Shown: positions 1 through 8,458, counted from the stretch's first letter. The stretch is 45,157 nucleotides of DNA from Steroidobacteraceae bacterium (GCA_019683695.1 JADGHX010000017.1:1-45157); one strand, 5' to 3'. Notes: generated from the letters alone by a model not told the origin. Made by a program: numbers and translations.

Positions 1-105
1 CGCCAAACCTTATCTGCAATTCATTGAGGCACTGCGCCCATCGGGCCCCGTCGCCTCCGGCGACGTCGCCATTGCGGTTGAAGAATGAAGATGAAAGAAC
101 GAAAG
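1..105. repeat. Left copy of ~105 bp dispersed repeat
   Basis: This block matches 694-797 closely: it starts with CGCCAAACC, continues through ATTCATTGAGGCACTGCGC and ends in GAATGAAGATGAAAGAACGA. Both copies hold a perfect 7-bp hairpin, here CGTCGCC-TCC-GGCGACG at 49-65, and the only change between copies within the hairpin is in the loop. No protein-like reading frame was recognised. The copy touches the window edge, so its true left end is unknown. It may be a REP-like or other dispersed intergenic element. Confidence 0.75.
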
Positions 106-219
106 GAAGAACCGGAACCTCCAGGGAGGGGGAGCTCGTGTTGCAAGCGGTGCGCGTGGAATCTGTGCCGGGCGTTCCCGCGGAAATCTGCGCCTGAAAC
201 GTGAACGTTTCACCCAGGG

Positions 220-300
220 GGCACATGCCCGTCTCCGTGCAGGCGGCAGCGCGCGTCTCTTCACGCAGGGTTGAAGAATAAAGATGAAAGAACGAGAAGA
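220..300. repeat. Partial repeat copy joining two repeat motifs
   Basis: Bases 221-262 (GCACATGC, then a stretch containing CAGGCGGCAGCGCGCG) recur at 583-624. Bases 270-297 repeat the 3' end of the 105 bp block (GTTGAAGAAT-AAGATGAAAGAACGA) with one mismatch. A strongly purine-rich GAA/AGA tract follows to about 345. The arrangement looks like a mosaic of two repeat modules rather than a gene. Confidence 0.6.
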
Positions 301-582
301 AGAAGAAAGAAGAAGCGGAAGAACAGAAGGGAGGAAAAGGGATCCGAAGCTCGGGGAGAATAAGGCCGCGCGGCACGCGCTGCACGCGCGAGCTGCGCCG
401 CTCGTTCCCGCGGGAGCGAGCGATTGCAACCTGCATTTCTGCGCGGGCCGGCGCACGCGCGGGTCGCGTGTCTGGTTGACGACGCGGCGATAGTGGTTGC
501 CCAATGCGGCAAGCGGCACTCTCACCTTGTACCCGCCGGGGCTACACCTTGTGCCTGCGACGTGCACCTTACGGCCGTGTCG

Positions 583-624
583 GCACATGCGCGAATCCGT
601 GCAGGCGGCAGCGCGCGCCTCTTG
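583..624. repeat. Second copy of the GCACATGC/CAGGCGGCAGCGCGCG repeat
   Basis: This is a near-identical copy of 221-262, with a few substitutions after GCACATGC and an identical TCCGTGCAGGCGGCAGCGCG core. It lies about 110 bases before the right copy of the 105 bp block. No coding content was recognised. Confidence 0.6.
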
Positions 625-693
625 ACTCGGGACGCGAACGAAGCTGCTGAAGCCAATCTCGCGCAAGGCCATCGGCCAACTGCATATCCCCTT

Positions 694-797
694 CGCCAAA
701 CCCGATCTGAATTCATTGAGGCACTGCGCTCATCCGGCCCCGTCGCCTTCGGCGACGTCGCCACCGCGGTGAAAGAATGAAGATGAAAGAACGAAAG
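694..797. repeat. Right copy of ~105 bp dispersed repeat
   Basis: This is a diverged direct repeat of 1-105, by eye well over 80% identical. Its hairpin at 741-757 is CGTCGCC-TTC-GGCGACG, with the stem unchanged and the loop altered relative to the left copy. The shared 3' end GAATGAAGATGAAAGAACGA also occurs in partial form at 270-297. Confidence 0.75.
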
Positions 798-1092
798 AGG
801 CGACCAGCAACGATCAGCCGATGACACGCGGCCCGCTCAATCCAGATCACGAGCGGCTCAGCGTCACTGGCACGAATTCCGGTTTGGTGCGCCGGGCCGC
901 CGTCATGGCGGATTGCCGGCTCGCCACGAACTCAGACCGCTGCCCCCACACGAGGCATCGCCGCCGGCCGCCGCGCACGCCTTGATTCCGATACGGAACC
1001 AACAGGCGGGTCACGCTCGGGCATGCGTTGCAGGATCTTGCGCATTCGCCGCATCCTGCGCGCCGCCACCAGAACGCGCGCAGGGGGGATCC
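798..1092. other. Intergenic stretch without a recognisable gene
   Basis: No convincing reading frame, RNA gene or terminator was seen here. The frame of the downstream oxidoreductase stays open back to an ATG at 913. The 60 extra residues are low-complexity (Pro/Ala/Arg/His) and unlike the family, so they are treated as untranslated leader. The purine run AGGGGGGA at 1082-1089 is the likely ribosome-binding site for the GTG at 1093. Confidence 0.5.
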
Positions 1093-2688
1093 GTGGCTCA
1101 GGTGCTTCCACCGAATGTTTCGCCGGAGCGCTTCAGCAAGGCACTCGACGAGTTCGCCGCCATCATCGGCAAGGAATGGGTGCTCACCTCTGAAGAGGAC
1201 CGCAACACCTATCTCGACCCTTTTGCGCCCGGCAATGCGGACGAGCATGCGTCCGCCGGCGCCATCGCGCCGCAGTCCACTGAAGAAGTGCAGGCGGTGG
1301 TGCGCGTTGCGAACAAGTACCGCATTCCGCTGTGGCCCGTGTCCACCGGGCGCAACCTCGCGTACGGAAGCGCCGCACCCGTGCTCCGCGGCACGATGGT
1401 GCTCGACCTCAAGCGCATGAAGCGCATTCTGGAAATCAACGAAGAGCTCGGCTACGCGCTGGTCGAGCCCGGCGTGAGCTTCTTCGATCTGCACGACGCC
1501 TTGCGCGAGCGCGGCGACACCTACTGGATCTCATCTCCCGCGCCCGGCTGGGGCAGCGTGATCGGCAATGCGTTGGAGCACGGTGTTGGCTACACGCCCT
1601 ACGGCGTTCACGCGGACACGATCTGCGGCATGGAGGTGGTGCTGCCGGATGGCGATGTCGTGCGCACCGGCATGGGCGGCGTGCAAGGCAGCCGCGAGTG
1701 GCAGATCTTCAAGCTCGGCTATGGTCCGATCTGGGATGGCGCGTTCACGCAATCGAACTTCGGCATCGTGACGAAGATGGGCGTATGGCTCATGCCCGCG
1801 CCCGGTGCCGTAGCCAACGTCGTGGTTTCTCTGCAGGACGAGAACGCGCTCGCGCCTTTAGTGGACACGCTGCGGCCGCTCCGGCTGAACGACACCATCA
1901 ACGCCACGTACACCATCGTGAATCCGTATCGCGCGATCATCGACGACGCGCGGCTGCAAGGGCAGGTGCGCGCCGACATCTACTCCGGCCCGGGCGTGCT
2001 TCCGAAAGACGTGATTGCGCGTGAGCTCGCGAAGCGCGGCAAGTCTCCCTGGAGCGTGAATTTCAATGTGTTCGACGTGCGCGAAGCCGGCCTCGACCTG
2101 CGGCTGGAGGCCATTCGCAGCGCATTCGGCAAACTGCCGCGCGTGAACATCGACGTGCAGCGCTGGCGCGCGGGTGAGCCACGGCCGGGCTGGGCGCGTG
2201 TGGATCCCGGCCTCTTCGCACTCGGCATCGTGGACTGGTATGGCGGGCCAGGCGGACACATGAACTTCGCGCCGGTGTGCGCGCCCATCGGCTCGCGGGT
2301 CGTGGAGCTGTACGAGCTCATTCACCGGCGGTTCGTGGAGCACGGTCTGGACTGCTACCTCGGCATGCTGAACTCGGGCAATCGCGGCCTCATCCTCAAT
2401 GCCGTGATGTTCTTCAACCGGAACGACGACGATCTCACGCGCCGGGGCCGCGAGTTGTACGCACGGCTGGCCGCCGAGACGGCCGCGCTCGGCTACGGAG
2501 ATTACCGCGCGCATATCTCATTCATGGACCACGCGGCCGCCATGTACACCTTCAACGATCACGCGCTGCGCAGACTCAACGAACGGGTGAAGGACGCGCT
2601 CGATCCCAACGGCATTCTCGCCCCGGGCAAGCAGGGGATCTGGCCCGCCGGCCTGCGTTCGTTCCGCAAGACGGGAGATCACTCATGA
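1093..2688 (+). CDS. FAD-binding oxidoreductase, p-cresol methylhydroxylase/eugenol hydroxylase type
   Basis: This 531-residue protein belongs to the vanillyl-alcohol oxidase/PCMH flavoprotein family, whose members oxidise 4-alkylphenols such as p-cresol, 4-ethylphenol or eugenol and commonly pass electrons to a cytochrome c. The N-terminal half carries the PCMH-type FAD domain, with a segment reading IPLWPVSTGRNLAYGS. The C-terminal cap domain ends in DPNGILAPGKQGIWP, close to known PchF/EugO proteins. The GTG start follows a strong AGGGGGGA site and gives the usual family length; an in-frame ATG at 913 would add an unsupported tail. The stop overlaps the ATG of the cytochrome gene by four bases, so the two are co-translated and probably form a flavocytochrome. 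The substrate, and whether FAD is covalently bound through Tyr or His, cannot be read securely. No aldehyde dehydrogenase is adjacent. Confidence 0.88.
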   Translation: MAQVLPPNVSPERFSKALDEFAAIIGKEWVLTSEEDRNTYLDPFAPGNADEHASAGAIAPQSTEEVQAVVRVANKYRIPLWPVSTGRNLAYGSAAPVLRGTMVLDLKRMKRILEINEELGYALVEPGVSFFDLHDALRERGDTYWISSPAPGWGSVIGNALEHGVGYTPYGVHADTICGMEVVLPDGDVVRTGMGGVQGSREWQIFKLGYGPIWDGAFTQSNFGIVTKMGVWLMPAPGAVANVVVSLQDENALAPLVDTLRPLRLNDTINATYTIVNPYRAIIDDARLQGQVRADIYSGPGVLPKDVIARELAKRGKSPWSVNFNVFDVREAGLDLRLEAIRSAFGKLPRVNIDVQRWRAGEPRPGWARVDPGLFALGIVDWYGGPGGHMNFAPVCAPIGSRVVELYELIHRRFVEHGLDCYLGMLNSGNRGLILNAVMFFNRNDDDLTRRGRELYARLAAETAALGYGDYRAHISFMDHAAAMYTFNDHALRRLNERVKDALDPNGILAPGKQGIWPAGLRSFRKTGDHS

Positions 2689-3044
2689 GCGTGCACGGCA
2701 GACCACTCGCATCCAGCGTGCTGCTCGTGCTTGCGGCACTTCCGGCAGGGCTCGGCGCCGCGGAACCGAAGCTCACCGCGCGTCAGGAGCAGGGTCAGGC
2801 GCTTTACCGCAGCACATGTCTCCACTGCCACGGGGAGCGCGTGTGGGGCACCTTCACGCTGGGCCGCCGGCTAGGCGCGAACAACGCGCTACTCGAGAAT
2901 CGCACGGATCTGGTGCGCCCCTATGTGGAAGCGGTCATCCGCAAGGGAGTCGGCAGCATGCCCCCCTACCGCCGCACCGAGCTGTCGGATGCGGAGGTCG
3001 AAGCGATCGCCGACTACCTGAGCCGCAACACTCGAGCGCAGTAG
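2685..3044 (+). CDS. Periplasmic c-type cytochrome, PchC-like electron acceptor
   Basis: This 119-residue class I cytochrome c has an N-terminal signal peptide (residues 1-25, cleavage near GLGAA-EP). It carries one haem site, C45-L-H-C48-H49, and the probable axial ligand is Met92 in GSMPPY. The start ATG lies inside the stop region of the flavoprotein gene (ATGA overlap). By analogy with the PchF/PchC flavocytochrome it should take electrons from the reduced flavin and pass them to the respiratory chain. The pairing strongly suggests a periplasmic p-cresol- or alkylphenol-type hydroxylase, although the flavoprotein itself shows no obvious signal peptide; in known systems it is exported with, or docked onto, the cytochrome. 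Confidence 0.88.
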   Translation: MSVHGRPLASSVLLVLAALPAGLGAAEPKLTARQEQGQALYRSTCLHCHGERVWGTFTLGRRLGANNALLENRTDLVRPYVEAVIRKGVGSMPPYRRTELSDAEVEAIADYLSRNTRAQ

Positions 3045-3153
3045 CTCACGCGCGCCACGCGCAACGAGTCGAGCGTGGGCGGAGCGGCGAGCGCCCTACC
3101 CTGTGTGGCACGTGTCCGAAGTACGGTCGCCGCGAGGCCCGCCGTATCCGTTC

Positions 3154-3423
3154 TCAGTAGCTCTTGCGCGAGAGGATCAGCGCCGGCGTTCGCATGAGGC
3201 TGTCGAGCTCCGCGGCGGCCGCGACCCGCTCGGTGTGCTCGCACCAGTGCTCGCCGCCGCATTGGGGCAGGCGCGCGTAATCCATGCAATCGCATATCCA
3301 TGTCGATTGCCCCAGAGCGTTGCGCACATGTTCGACTCGATGGCCGCCAACGAAATACGTCCTTGGCAACAGGTGGGCTCGGGCAGCGTCATCGGTGACA
3401 CTGGCGCTCCGGGACATTTGCAT
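3154..3423 (-). CDS. Small SWIM-like zinc-finger protein
   Basis: This 89-residue protein has no family I can name firmly. Its core holds C44-D-C46, then C55, H59, C61-E-H63. The spacing C-x-C-x14-C-x-H fits the SWIM zinc-finger pattern found in DNA- or protein-binding proteins. A central segment WICDCMDYARLPQCGGEHW looks structured and metal-binding. The ATG at 3423 is chosen because GGAGG lies about six bases upstream on the minus strand; the frame stays open further upstream but overlaps the peptidase gene. It is convergent with the cytochrome gene and divergent from the peptidase. It could be a stand-alone regulator or a small accessory factor; the function is unknown. Confidence 0.6.
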   Translation of the reverse strand: MQMSRSASVTDDAARAHLLPRTYFVGGHRVEHVRNALGQSTWICDCMDYARLPQCGGEHWCEHTERVAAAAELDSLMRTPALILSRKSY

Positions 3424-3639
3424 GGCTCGCCTCCAGCGGTATACGCGAGATGGATCGCGTGGGGTCCACGAACGAGCAAGTTCGATGCCAGTCGCAACGA
3501 GGCGCTCGGTTCGTCTCAAGTTGCTGTTTCCCGGCTGCGCGGTTGGTACCATCCGGCCGCCGGCGCACCGTGATCGTCCAGCCGTGTGCGCTCTGGCGCG
3601 AAAATCGCGCACTCCACGGGAAAGAGCAACGGATCCGTC

Positions 3640-5355
3640 ATGAGCATCTCTCGAAACCCTTGCAGCTTGATGAAGGTGCGGTCGATCACGGCCTGCCTCG
3701 CCGCGGTGATCACCACGGTGGCGCTCGCGGACTCCTCGGCGCCGTCCATCACGCTGGATCCGGCCGCCGAGCACGCCGCCCACCAGCAGATCACGGCCTA
3801 CACGCTGGAGGCGCCCATTCGCTTCCTCGCGTCGGACGCCCTGGAGGGTCGCGGCCCCGCAACGCGCGGCGATACGCTCGCGCGGCTTTATCTCGCGGCA
3901 GAGCTTCAGTCCATGGGCTACCAGCCAGCCGGCACCAATGGCTCGTATGAGCAGCCGTTCGATGTCGTGGGCATCACCTCGCAGGCGCCGCAAACCTGGA
4001 GCTTCACCGGCAAGCGCGGTGAGGTGAGCCTCAAGTGGTACGACGACTACATCGCCGCGAGCGGCGTGCAGACGGAAACCGCGACGGTGCGCGATGCCGA
4101 GCTCGTCTTCGTCGGCTACGGCATCGAGGCGCCCGAGTACAAGTGGGACGACTTCAAGGGCACCGACGTGAAGGGCAAGGTGCTCGTGATGCTCAACAAC
4201 GACCCGGACTGGGATCCGAAGCTGTTCGCGGGCAACGCGCGGCTCTACTACGGCCGCTGGTCGTACAAGTACGAGAGCGCCGCCCGGCACGGCGCCGCGG
4301 GCGTCATCATCGTGCACACCACGCCCTCGGCGGGCTATCCCTGGCAGGTGGTGCAGACGTCCTGGAGCGGCGAGCAGTTCGAGCTGCCCGATGCCGGTGA
4401 GCCCCGCGTGCAGGTCAAGGGCTGGGCGACGGAGGAGGCCGTGCGCCGCCTGGTGAAGGCCGGGGGCAAGGACCTGGACAAGCTCGTTGCCGCGGCCCGC
4501 AGCCGCAACTTCCGGCCCGTGCCGCTCGGCGTGCGCACGTCCATCGAGCTGCGCAACAAGATCTCCCGTGTGAAGACGGCGAACGTGGCGGGGCTGCTGC
4601 CGGGCAGCGACCCGAAGCTCAAGGATCAGGTCGTACTTTATTCAGCACACCACGATCACCTGGGCATCGGCGAGCCCGATGAGCGCGGCGACCGCATCTA
4701 CAACGGCGCGGAAGACAACGCCGCGGGCTGTGCCCAGGTGCTGGCGATCGCCCGCGCGTTTGCCGCGCTTCCGCAGCGGCCACGCCGGTCGATTCTCGTG
4801 GTGTTCGTGGCGGCGGAAGAGCAGGGGCTCCTCGGGTCGAAGTACTACGCGGAGCATCCAACGGTCGCGGCTGGCAACATCGCCGCGAACATCAACTACG
4901 ACGGGGGCAACAACCGGGGGCGCACGCGCGACCTGACGGCTGTGGGCTACGGCAAGTCCTCACTGGATGGCATCGCGGAGGCGCTGGCGCAGAAGCAGGG
5001 TCGCAAGCTCGTGCCCGACCAGTTTCCGGACCGGGGGTACTACTACCGCTCCGATCAGTTCTCGTTCGCCAAGATCGGCGTGCCCGCGTTGTACTTCGAC
5101 AATGGAACGGATTACATCGGCAAGCCAGAAGGGTGGGGCGCAAAGTACAAAGCGGAGTGGGAAGAGAAGCACTACCACCAGCCGAGTGACGAGATCGACG
5201 ACACTTGGGTGTTCGACGGCATGATCGAGGACGCGCAGATCGGCTTCTACGCCGGTTACCTCGTCGCGCAGGCGGACGCCCTGCCCACGTGGACGCCGGG
5301 CGACGAGTTCGAGGCCGCCCGCAAGCGGGCCCTGGAGCAGCTCTCGCAGCGCTGA
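3640..5355 (+). CDS. Secreted M28-family zinc peptidase with PA domain
   Basis: This is a 571-residue exported aminopeptidase-type hydrolase. A signal peptide is visible at residues 11-30 (MKVRSITACLAAVITTVALA). A PA-type insert (about 150-300) precedes the C-terminal catalytic domain. Expected di-zinc ligands are present: H337 and D339 in the AHHDH motif, D359 in EDNAAG, the E393-E394 pair, D421 in NYDGG and H513 in HYHQPSDE. The family cleaves N-terminal residues from peptides in the periplasm or outside the cell. The start is uncertain: ATG 3640 and ATG 3670 are both possible, neither has a strong ribosome site, and a GTG at 3586 would give a longer, poorer leader. Confidence 0.88.
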   Translation: MSISRNPCSLMKVRSITACLAAVITTVALADSSAPSITLDPAAEHAAHQQITAYTLEAPIRFLASDALEGRGPATRGDTLARLYLAAELQSMGYQPAGTNGSYEQPFDVVGITSQAPQTWSFTGKRGEVSLKWYDDYIAASGVQTETATVRDAELVFVGYGIEAPEYKWDDFKGTDVKGKVLVMLNNDPDWDPKLFAGNARLYYGRWSYKYESAARHGAAGVIIVHTTPSAGYPWQVVQTSWSGEQFELPDAGEPRVQVKGWATEEAVRRLVKAGGKDLDKLVAAARSRNFRPVPLGVRTSIELRNKISRVKTANVAGLLPGSDPKLKDQVVLYSAHHDHLGIGEPDERGDRIYNGAEDNAAGCAQVLAIARAFAALPQRPRRSILVVFVAAEEQGLLGSKYYAEHPTVAAGNIAANINYDGGNNRGRTRDLTAVGYGKSSLDGIAEALAQKQGRKLVPDQFPDRGYYYRSDQFSFAKIGVPALYFDNGTDYIGKPEGWGAKYKAEWEEKHYHQPSDEIDDTWVFDGMIEDAQIGFYAGYLVAQADALPTWTPGDEFEAARKRALEQLSQR

Positions 5356-5369
5356 AGGGGCGTTGAGGA

Positions 5370-5395
5370 GGCGGCCCGGGTCGGGCCGGGCCGCC
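5370..5395 (+). terminator. GC-rich hairpin after the M28 peptidase
   Basis: GGCGGCCCG (5370-5378) pairs perfectly with CGGGCCGCC (5387-5395) around an 8-base loop. There is no T-run, so it may be a weak terminator or an mRNA-stabilising 3' structure between the peptidase and the aminotransferase. Confidence 0.5.
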
Positions 5396-5405
5396 CCCGA
5401 TCCAT

Positions 5406-5411
5406 TACAAT
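5406..5411 (+). promoter_or_regulatory. Candidate -10 box of the aminotransferase gene
   Basis: TACAAT lies 38 bases before the ATG at 5449, just after the hairpin of the previous gene. It would give a leader of about 30 bases. No convincing -35 box was seen at the right distance, because the region is occupied by the GC-rich hairpin. Confidence 0.35.
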
Positions 5412-5448
5412 GCCGGGTTTGCGCGCCAGCCGCGCGCCGGAGGACCCC

Positions 5449-6651
5449 ATGTTCGAACGCCTCGAGCGCATGCCCGACGATCCCATCCTCGGCCTCATGG
5501 CCGCTTTTCGCGCCGACCCGGATGCGCGCAAGGTCGATCTCGGGGTGGGCGTCTACCGCAACGAGCGTGGCGAAACGCCGGTGCTCGAGGCCGTGCGCAA
5601 GGCCGAGCAGGCGGTGCTGACCCGCCAGTCGAGCAAGACCTATGTCGCGCCCGCGGGCAACGCCGGCTTCAACCAGGCCATGGAGCGCCTCACGTTCGGC
5701 GACGACCACGCGGTGCTGAAGGGCGGTCGCGTGCGCTCGATTCAGGCGCCGGGAGGCTGCGGGGCGCTGCGCGTCGGCGCGGAGCTCATCCGTCGCGCCA
5801 TGCCGGAAGCCACCGTGTACGTCAGCACGCCCTCGTGGGCGAATCACGTTCCGCTGCTCACGGGCGCCGGCATCAAGCTCGAGCGCTACCCGTATTACGA
5901 CGGCGCGACCGGCGGCGTGAATTTCGCCGCGATGATGGAAGCGCTCGATCGCCTCCCGGAACGCTCCGTCGTGCTGCTGCACGCCTCGTGTCACAACCCC
6001 ACAGGCGCGGATCTCACCGAAGACCAGTGGCGTGAGGTGCTCGCGCTCGTTCGTCGCCGCAGCCTCGTGCCCTACATCGACATGGCCTATCAGGGGCTCG
6101 GCCGCGGCGTCGACGAAGATGCCTTCGCCCCGCGGCTCTTCGCCGCGGAGCTGCCGGAGCTGCTGGTGGCGGTCTCCTGCTCGAAGAATTTCGGTCTTTA
6201 TCGCGAGCGCACCGGCGTGCTGCACGTGGTGAGCAGCACGCCCACTTCAGCGGAAGCCATTCTCACGCAGCTCGTGCGCATCGCGCGCACACTGTACTCG
6301 ATGCCGCCGGATCATGGCGCGGCCATCGTGCACGAGATTCTCACGACGGAGGGCCTCCGCAGCGCCTGGCTCGCGGAAGTCAGCAGCATGCGCGAGCGCA
6401 TCAACGGCTTGCGGCGCGAAGTCGTGACGCAGCTCAACAAGGCGCAGTCGCTTCGTGATTTCTCGTTCATCGAGCGCCAGAAGGGGATGTTTTCCTTCCT
6501 CGGCGTGAATGTGGACCAGGTGCGCGCGCTTCGCGAGCGCCACCACATCTACATGACCGACGACAGCCGCATCAACATCGCCGGGCTGCGCAGCGAGAAC
6601 ATCCCGTACTTCGCGGAAGCCGTCGCGCAGGTGCTCGGCGCCGCGAGCTGA
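5449..6651 (+). CDS. Aromatic-amino-acid/aspartate aminotransferase (class I, PLP)
   Basis: This 400-residue enzyme matches the AspC/TyrB subgroup, beginning [17 protein letters not shown]. The PLP lysine is K246 in the [14 protein letters not shown] motif; the substrate region includes [11 protein letters not shown] (180-190). These enzymes transfer amino groups between aspartate, tyrosine or phenylalanine and 2-oxoglutarate in the cytoplasm. ATG 5449 is chosen over ATG 5410 because GGAGG sits just upstream and homologues begin here. The subgroup (TyrB against AspC) cannot be settled by eye. The dicarboxylate carrier DctA starts 26 bases downstream in the same direction, so amino-group metabolism and C4-dicarboxylate uptake may be co-expressed. 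Confidence 0.92.
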   Translation: MFERLERMPDDPILGLMAAFRADPDARKVDLGVGVYRNERGETPVLEAVRKAEQAVLTRQSSKTYVAPAGNAGFNQAMERLTFGDDHAVLKGGRVRSIQAPGGCGALRVGAELIRRAMPEATVYVSTPSWANHVPLLTGAGIKLERYPYYDGATGGVNFAAMMEALDRLPERSVVLLHASCHNPTGADLTEDQWREVLALVRRRSLVPYIDMAYQGLGRGVDEDAFAPRLFAAELPELLVAVSCSKNFGLYRERTGVLHVVSSTPTSAEAILTQLVRIARTLYSMPPDHGAAIVHEILTTEGLRSAWLAEVSSMRERINGLRREVVTQLNKAQSLRDFSFIERQKGMFSFLGVNVDQVRALRERHHIYMTDDSRINIAGLRSENIPYFAEAVAQVLGAAS

Positions 6652-6677
6652 AGCCGCCGCGCGCGCAGGCAGGCCGG

Positions 6678-7964
6678 ATGGTACGCGGAGGGCGTTTCGG
6701 CTCGCTGTACCTGCAGGTGCTCGTCGCCATCATCGTCGGCGTTGCGCTCGGGTACTTCTATCCGCACGCCGGGGCGGCCATGGAGCCGCTCGGCGTCGGC
6801 TTCGTGAAGCTCATCAAGATGCTGATCGGGCCGATCATCTTCTGCACCGTCGTGCTCGGCATCGCCGGCATGGAGGACATGAAGAAGGTCGGCAAGACCG
6901 GCGGCTTCGCGCTCCTGTATTTCGAGGTCGTGAGCACGCTCGCGCTCATTGTCGGCCTCGTCATCGTGAACGTCGTCCGGCCGGGCGCCGGCATGAACGT
7001 GGATGTCGCCTCGCTCGACGCAAGGTCCGTGGAGCGCTACGCCGCGCCGGGCCGCATGCAGAGCGTGACGGACTTCCTGCTGAACGTGATTCCCACGAGC
7101 GTCGTGGATGCCTTCGCGAAGGGGGACATCCTCCAGGTGCTGCTGTTCTCGGTGCTCTTCGGCTTCGCGCTGCACGCACTCGGCAGCCGCGGCCGGGCGC
7201 TGTTCGAGGTCATCGAGCACTTCTCGCGCGTGATGTTCGGCATCGTCGGCATCATCATGCGGCTCGCACCGATCGGTGCGTTCGGTGCCATGGCATTCAC
7301 GATAGGCCGTTACGGCATCGGCACATTGCTGTCGCTCGGCAAGCTGATGGCGTGCTTCTACGCCACCTGCCTGCTCTTCATTTTCGGCGTGCTGGGCGTG
7401 GTCGCGCGCGTGCACGGCTTTCGCATCACGCGCTTCGTGCGATACATCAAGGAAGAGCTGTTCATCGTGCTCGGCACGTCTTCCTCCGAATCGGTGCTGC
7501 CGCGCATGATCACGAAGCTCGAAGGTCTGGGCGTGCAGAAGTCGGTCGTCGGCCTCGTGATCCCCACCGGGTATTCCTTCAATCTCGATGGCACGTCGAT
7601 CTATCTGACCATGGCGGCCGTGTTCATCGCGCAAGCGACGAACACGCAGCTGGACATCGTTCATCAGCTCACGTTGCTCTTCGTGCTGCTGCTCACCTCC
7701 AAGGGGGCGGCCGGCGTGACGGGCAGCGGCTTCATCGTGCTGGCTGCCACGCTGTCCGCGGTCGGTCATGTGCCGGTCGCGGGGCTTGCGCTCATTCTCG
7801 GAGTCGATCGATTCATGTCCGAGGCGCGCGCGCTCACGAACCTCATCGGCAACGGTGTGGCCACGGTCGTGGTGGGCAAGTGGTGCCGGGCCGTGGATGA
7901 CAGCAAGCTGCAAGCGGAGCTGCAGGCGCCTTCAGCGGAATTGAAGGAACCTTCATCGGCCTGA
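6678..7964 (+). CDS. dctA: C4-dicarboxylate/proton symporter DctA
   Basis: This 428-residue inner-membrane carrier of the DAACS family has the same length as E. coli DctA. It has multiple hydrophobic segments and the conserved core [19 protein letters not shown], followed by the hairpin region [13 protein letters not shown] and the C-terminal [17 protein letters not shown]. It takes up succinate, fumarate, malate and related acids. It follows the aminotransferase gene by 26 bases. The N-terminus begins at ATG 6678 and already enters the first membrane segment, as usual. A glutamate-preferring paralogue (GltP) is less likely because the substrate-loop motifs match DctA best. Confidence 0.93.
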   Translation: MVRGGRFGSLYLQVLVAIIVGVALGYFYPHAGAAMEPLGVGFVKLIKMLIGPIIFCTVVLGIAGMEDMKKVGKTGGFALLYFEVVSTLALIVGLVIVNVVRPGAGMNVDVASLDARSVERYAAPGRMQSVTDFLLNVIPTSVVDAFAKGDILQVLLFSVLFGFALHALGSRGRALFEVIEHFSRVMFGIVGIIMRLAPIGAFGAMAFTIGRYGIGTLLSLGKLMACFYATCLLFIFGVLGVVARVHGFRITRFVRYIKEELFIVLGTSSSESVLPRMITKLEGLGVQKSVVGLVIPTGYSFNLDGTSIYLTMAAVFIAQATNTQLDIVHQLTLLFVLLLTSKGAAGVTGSGFIVLAATLSAVGHVPVAGLALILGVDRFMSEARALTNLIGNGVATVVVGKWCRAVDDSKLQAELQAPSAELKEPSSA

Positions 7965-8024
7965 AACCCGGCAGCCACATGCGGGACCTAGCATGCGAGC
8001 TCCCACACATGGAGGGAGACTCAC

Positions 8025-8387
8025 ATGACTCGCACCGTTCCCAGATTGTTTGCATTGTTGGCGGCGAGCGCGGTCGTGCTCGGGTTCGCGGGTGTGGTGG
8101 AGGCTGGCTTGTCGGACGAGTCGCCACCGCGCCGCGCCGTGCACTATTCCGACCTCGACCTGGACCGCTCGGCCGATGCGGGCCGCCTGTATGCGCGCAT
8201 CACGCACGCGGCAGGGCAGGTGTGCCGCCGCAACGTCGTTCACCTCAGCGCGCGGGCGCAGGCGGCTCTGAGCAAGTGCGTGAGGATGGCGGTTGCGGAT
8301 GCGGTGGCGCGAGTGGGCCACCCGAATCTCACGGCCGTTCACGCCGCGAGCCTCGGGCGATTACCCGCCGTCGCCGCGCGCCGCTAG
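8025..8387 (+). CDS. UrcA family protein (exported, unknown function)
   Basis: This 120-residue protein has a signal peptide ending near VVEA (residue 27). Its body matches the UrcA family: the segment VHYSDLDLDRSADAGRLYARI (39-59) and two cysteines, C67 and C85, placed to form a disulfide. UrcA proteins are short periplasmic proteins of unknown role, common in Caulobacterales, sphingomonads and Steroidobacteraceae-like gammaproteobacteria. The ATG at 8025 has a strong GGAGGGAG site. It stands between dctA and the LysR gene and is followed by a GC-rich hairpin. Confidence 0.8.
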   Translation: MTRTVPRLFALLAASAVVLGFAGVVEAGLSDESPPRRAVHYSDLDLDRSADAGRLYARITHAAGQVCRRNVVHLSARAQAALSKCVRMAVADAVARVGHPNLTAVHAASLGRLPAVAARR

Positions 8388-8435
8388 CACCCCGCTGAAC
8401 AGGCCCCCGGGCTCGGCCCGATTGCACCCGCGCCT

Positions 8436-8458
8436 GCGGCCGCCGCCGAGGCGGCCGC
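8436..8458 (+). terminator. Hairpin after the UrcA gene
   Basis: GCGGCCGCC (8436-8444) pairs perfectly with GGCGGCCGC (8450-8458) around a five-base loop. There is no T-run. Its position argues that the LysR coding region begins downstream of it rather than at the longer in-frame start at 8293. Confidence 0.55.

Noticed and set aside
10-699. Long minus-strand open frame (229 codons) across the repeat region
   Set aside because: The translation is arginine/alanine/serine-rich with no domain, it runs through the repeat copies and a purine tract, and no ribosome site precedes it. High GC content keeps such frames open by chance.
1-800. CRISPR array
   Set aside because: The repeats are long (about 105 and 42 bp), few, irregularly spaced and diverged, with no cas genes in the window.
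847-1494. Minus-strand open frame opposite the flavoprotein gene start
   Set aside because: It is mostly antisense to the well-supported oxidoreductase and shows no recognisable motif.
4960-6225. 421-codon minus-strand open frame over the M28 and aminotransferase genes
   Set aside because: It is antisense to two genes with clear active-site motifs; the composition is typical of a mirror frame in GC-rich DNA.
6549-7913. 454-codon minus-strand open frame opposite dctA
   Set aside because: It is rich in His/Asp/Glu/Arg, as expected for the complement of a hydrophobic membrane protein. No domain was seen.
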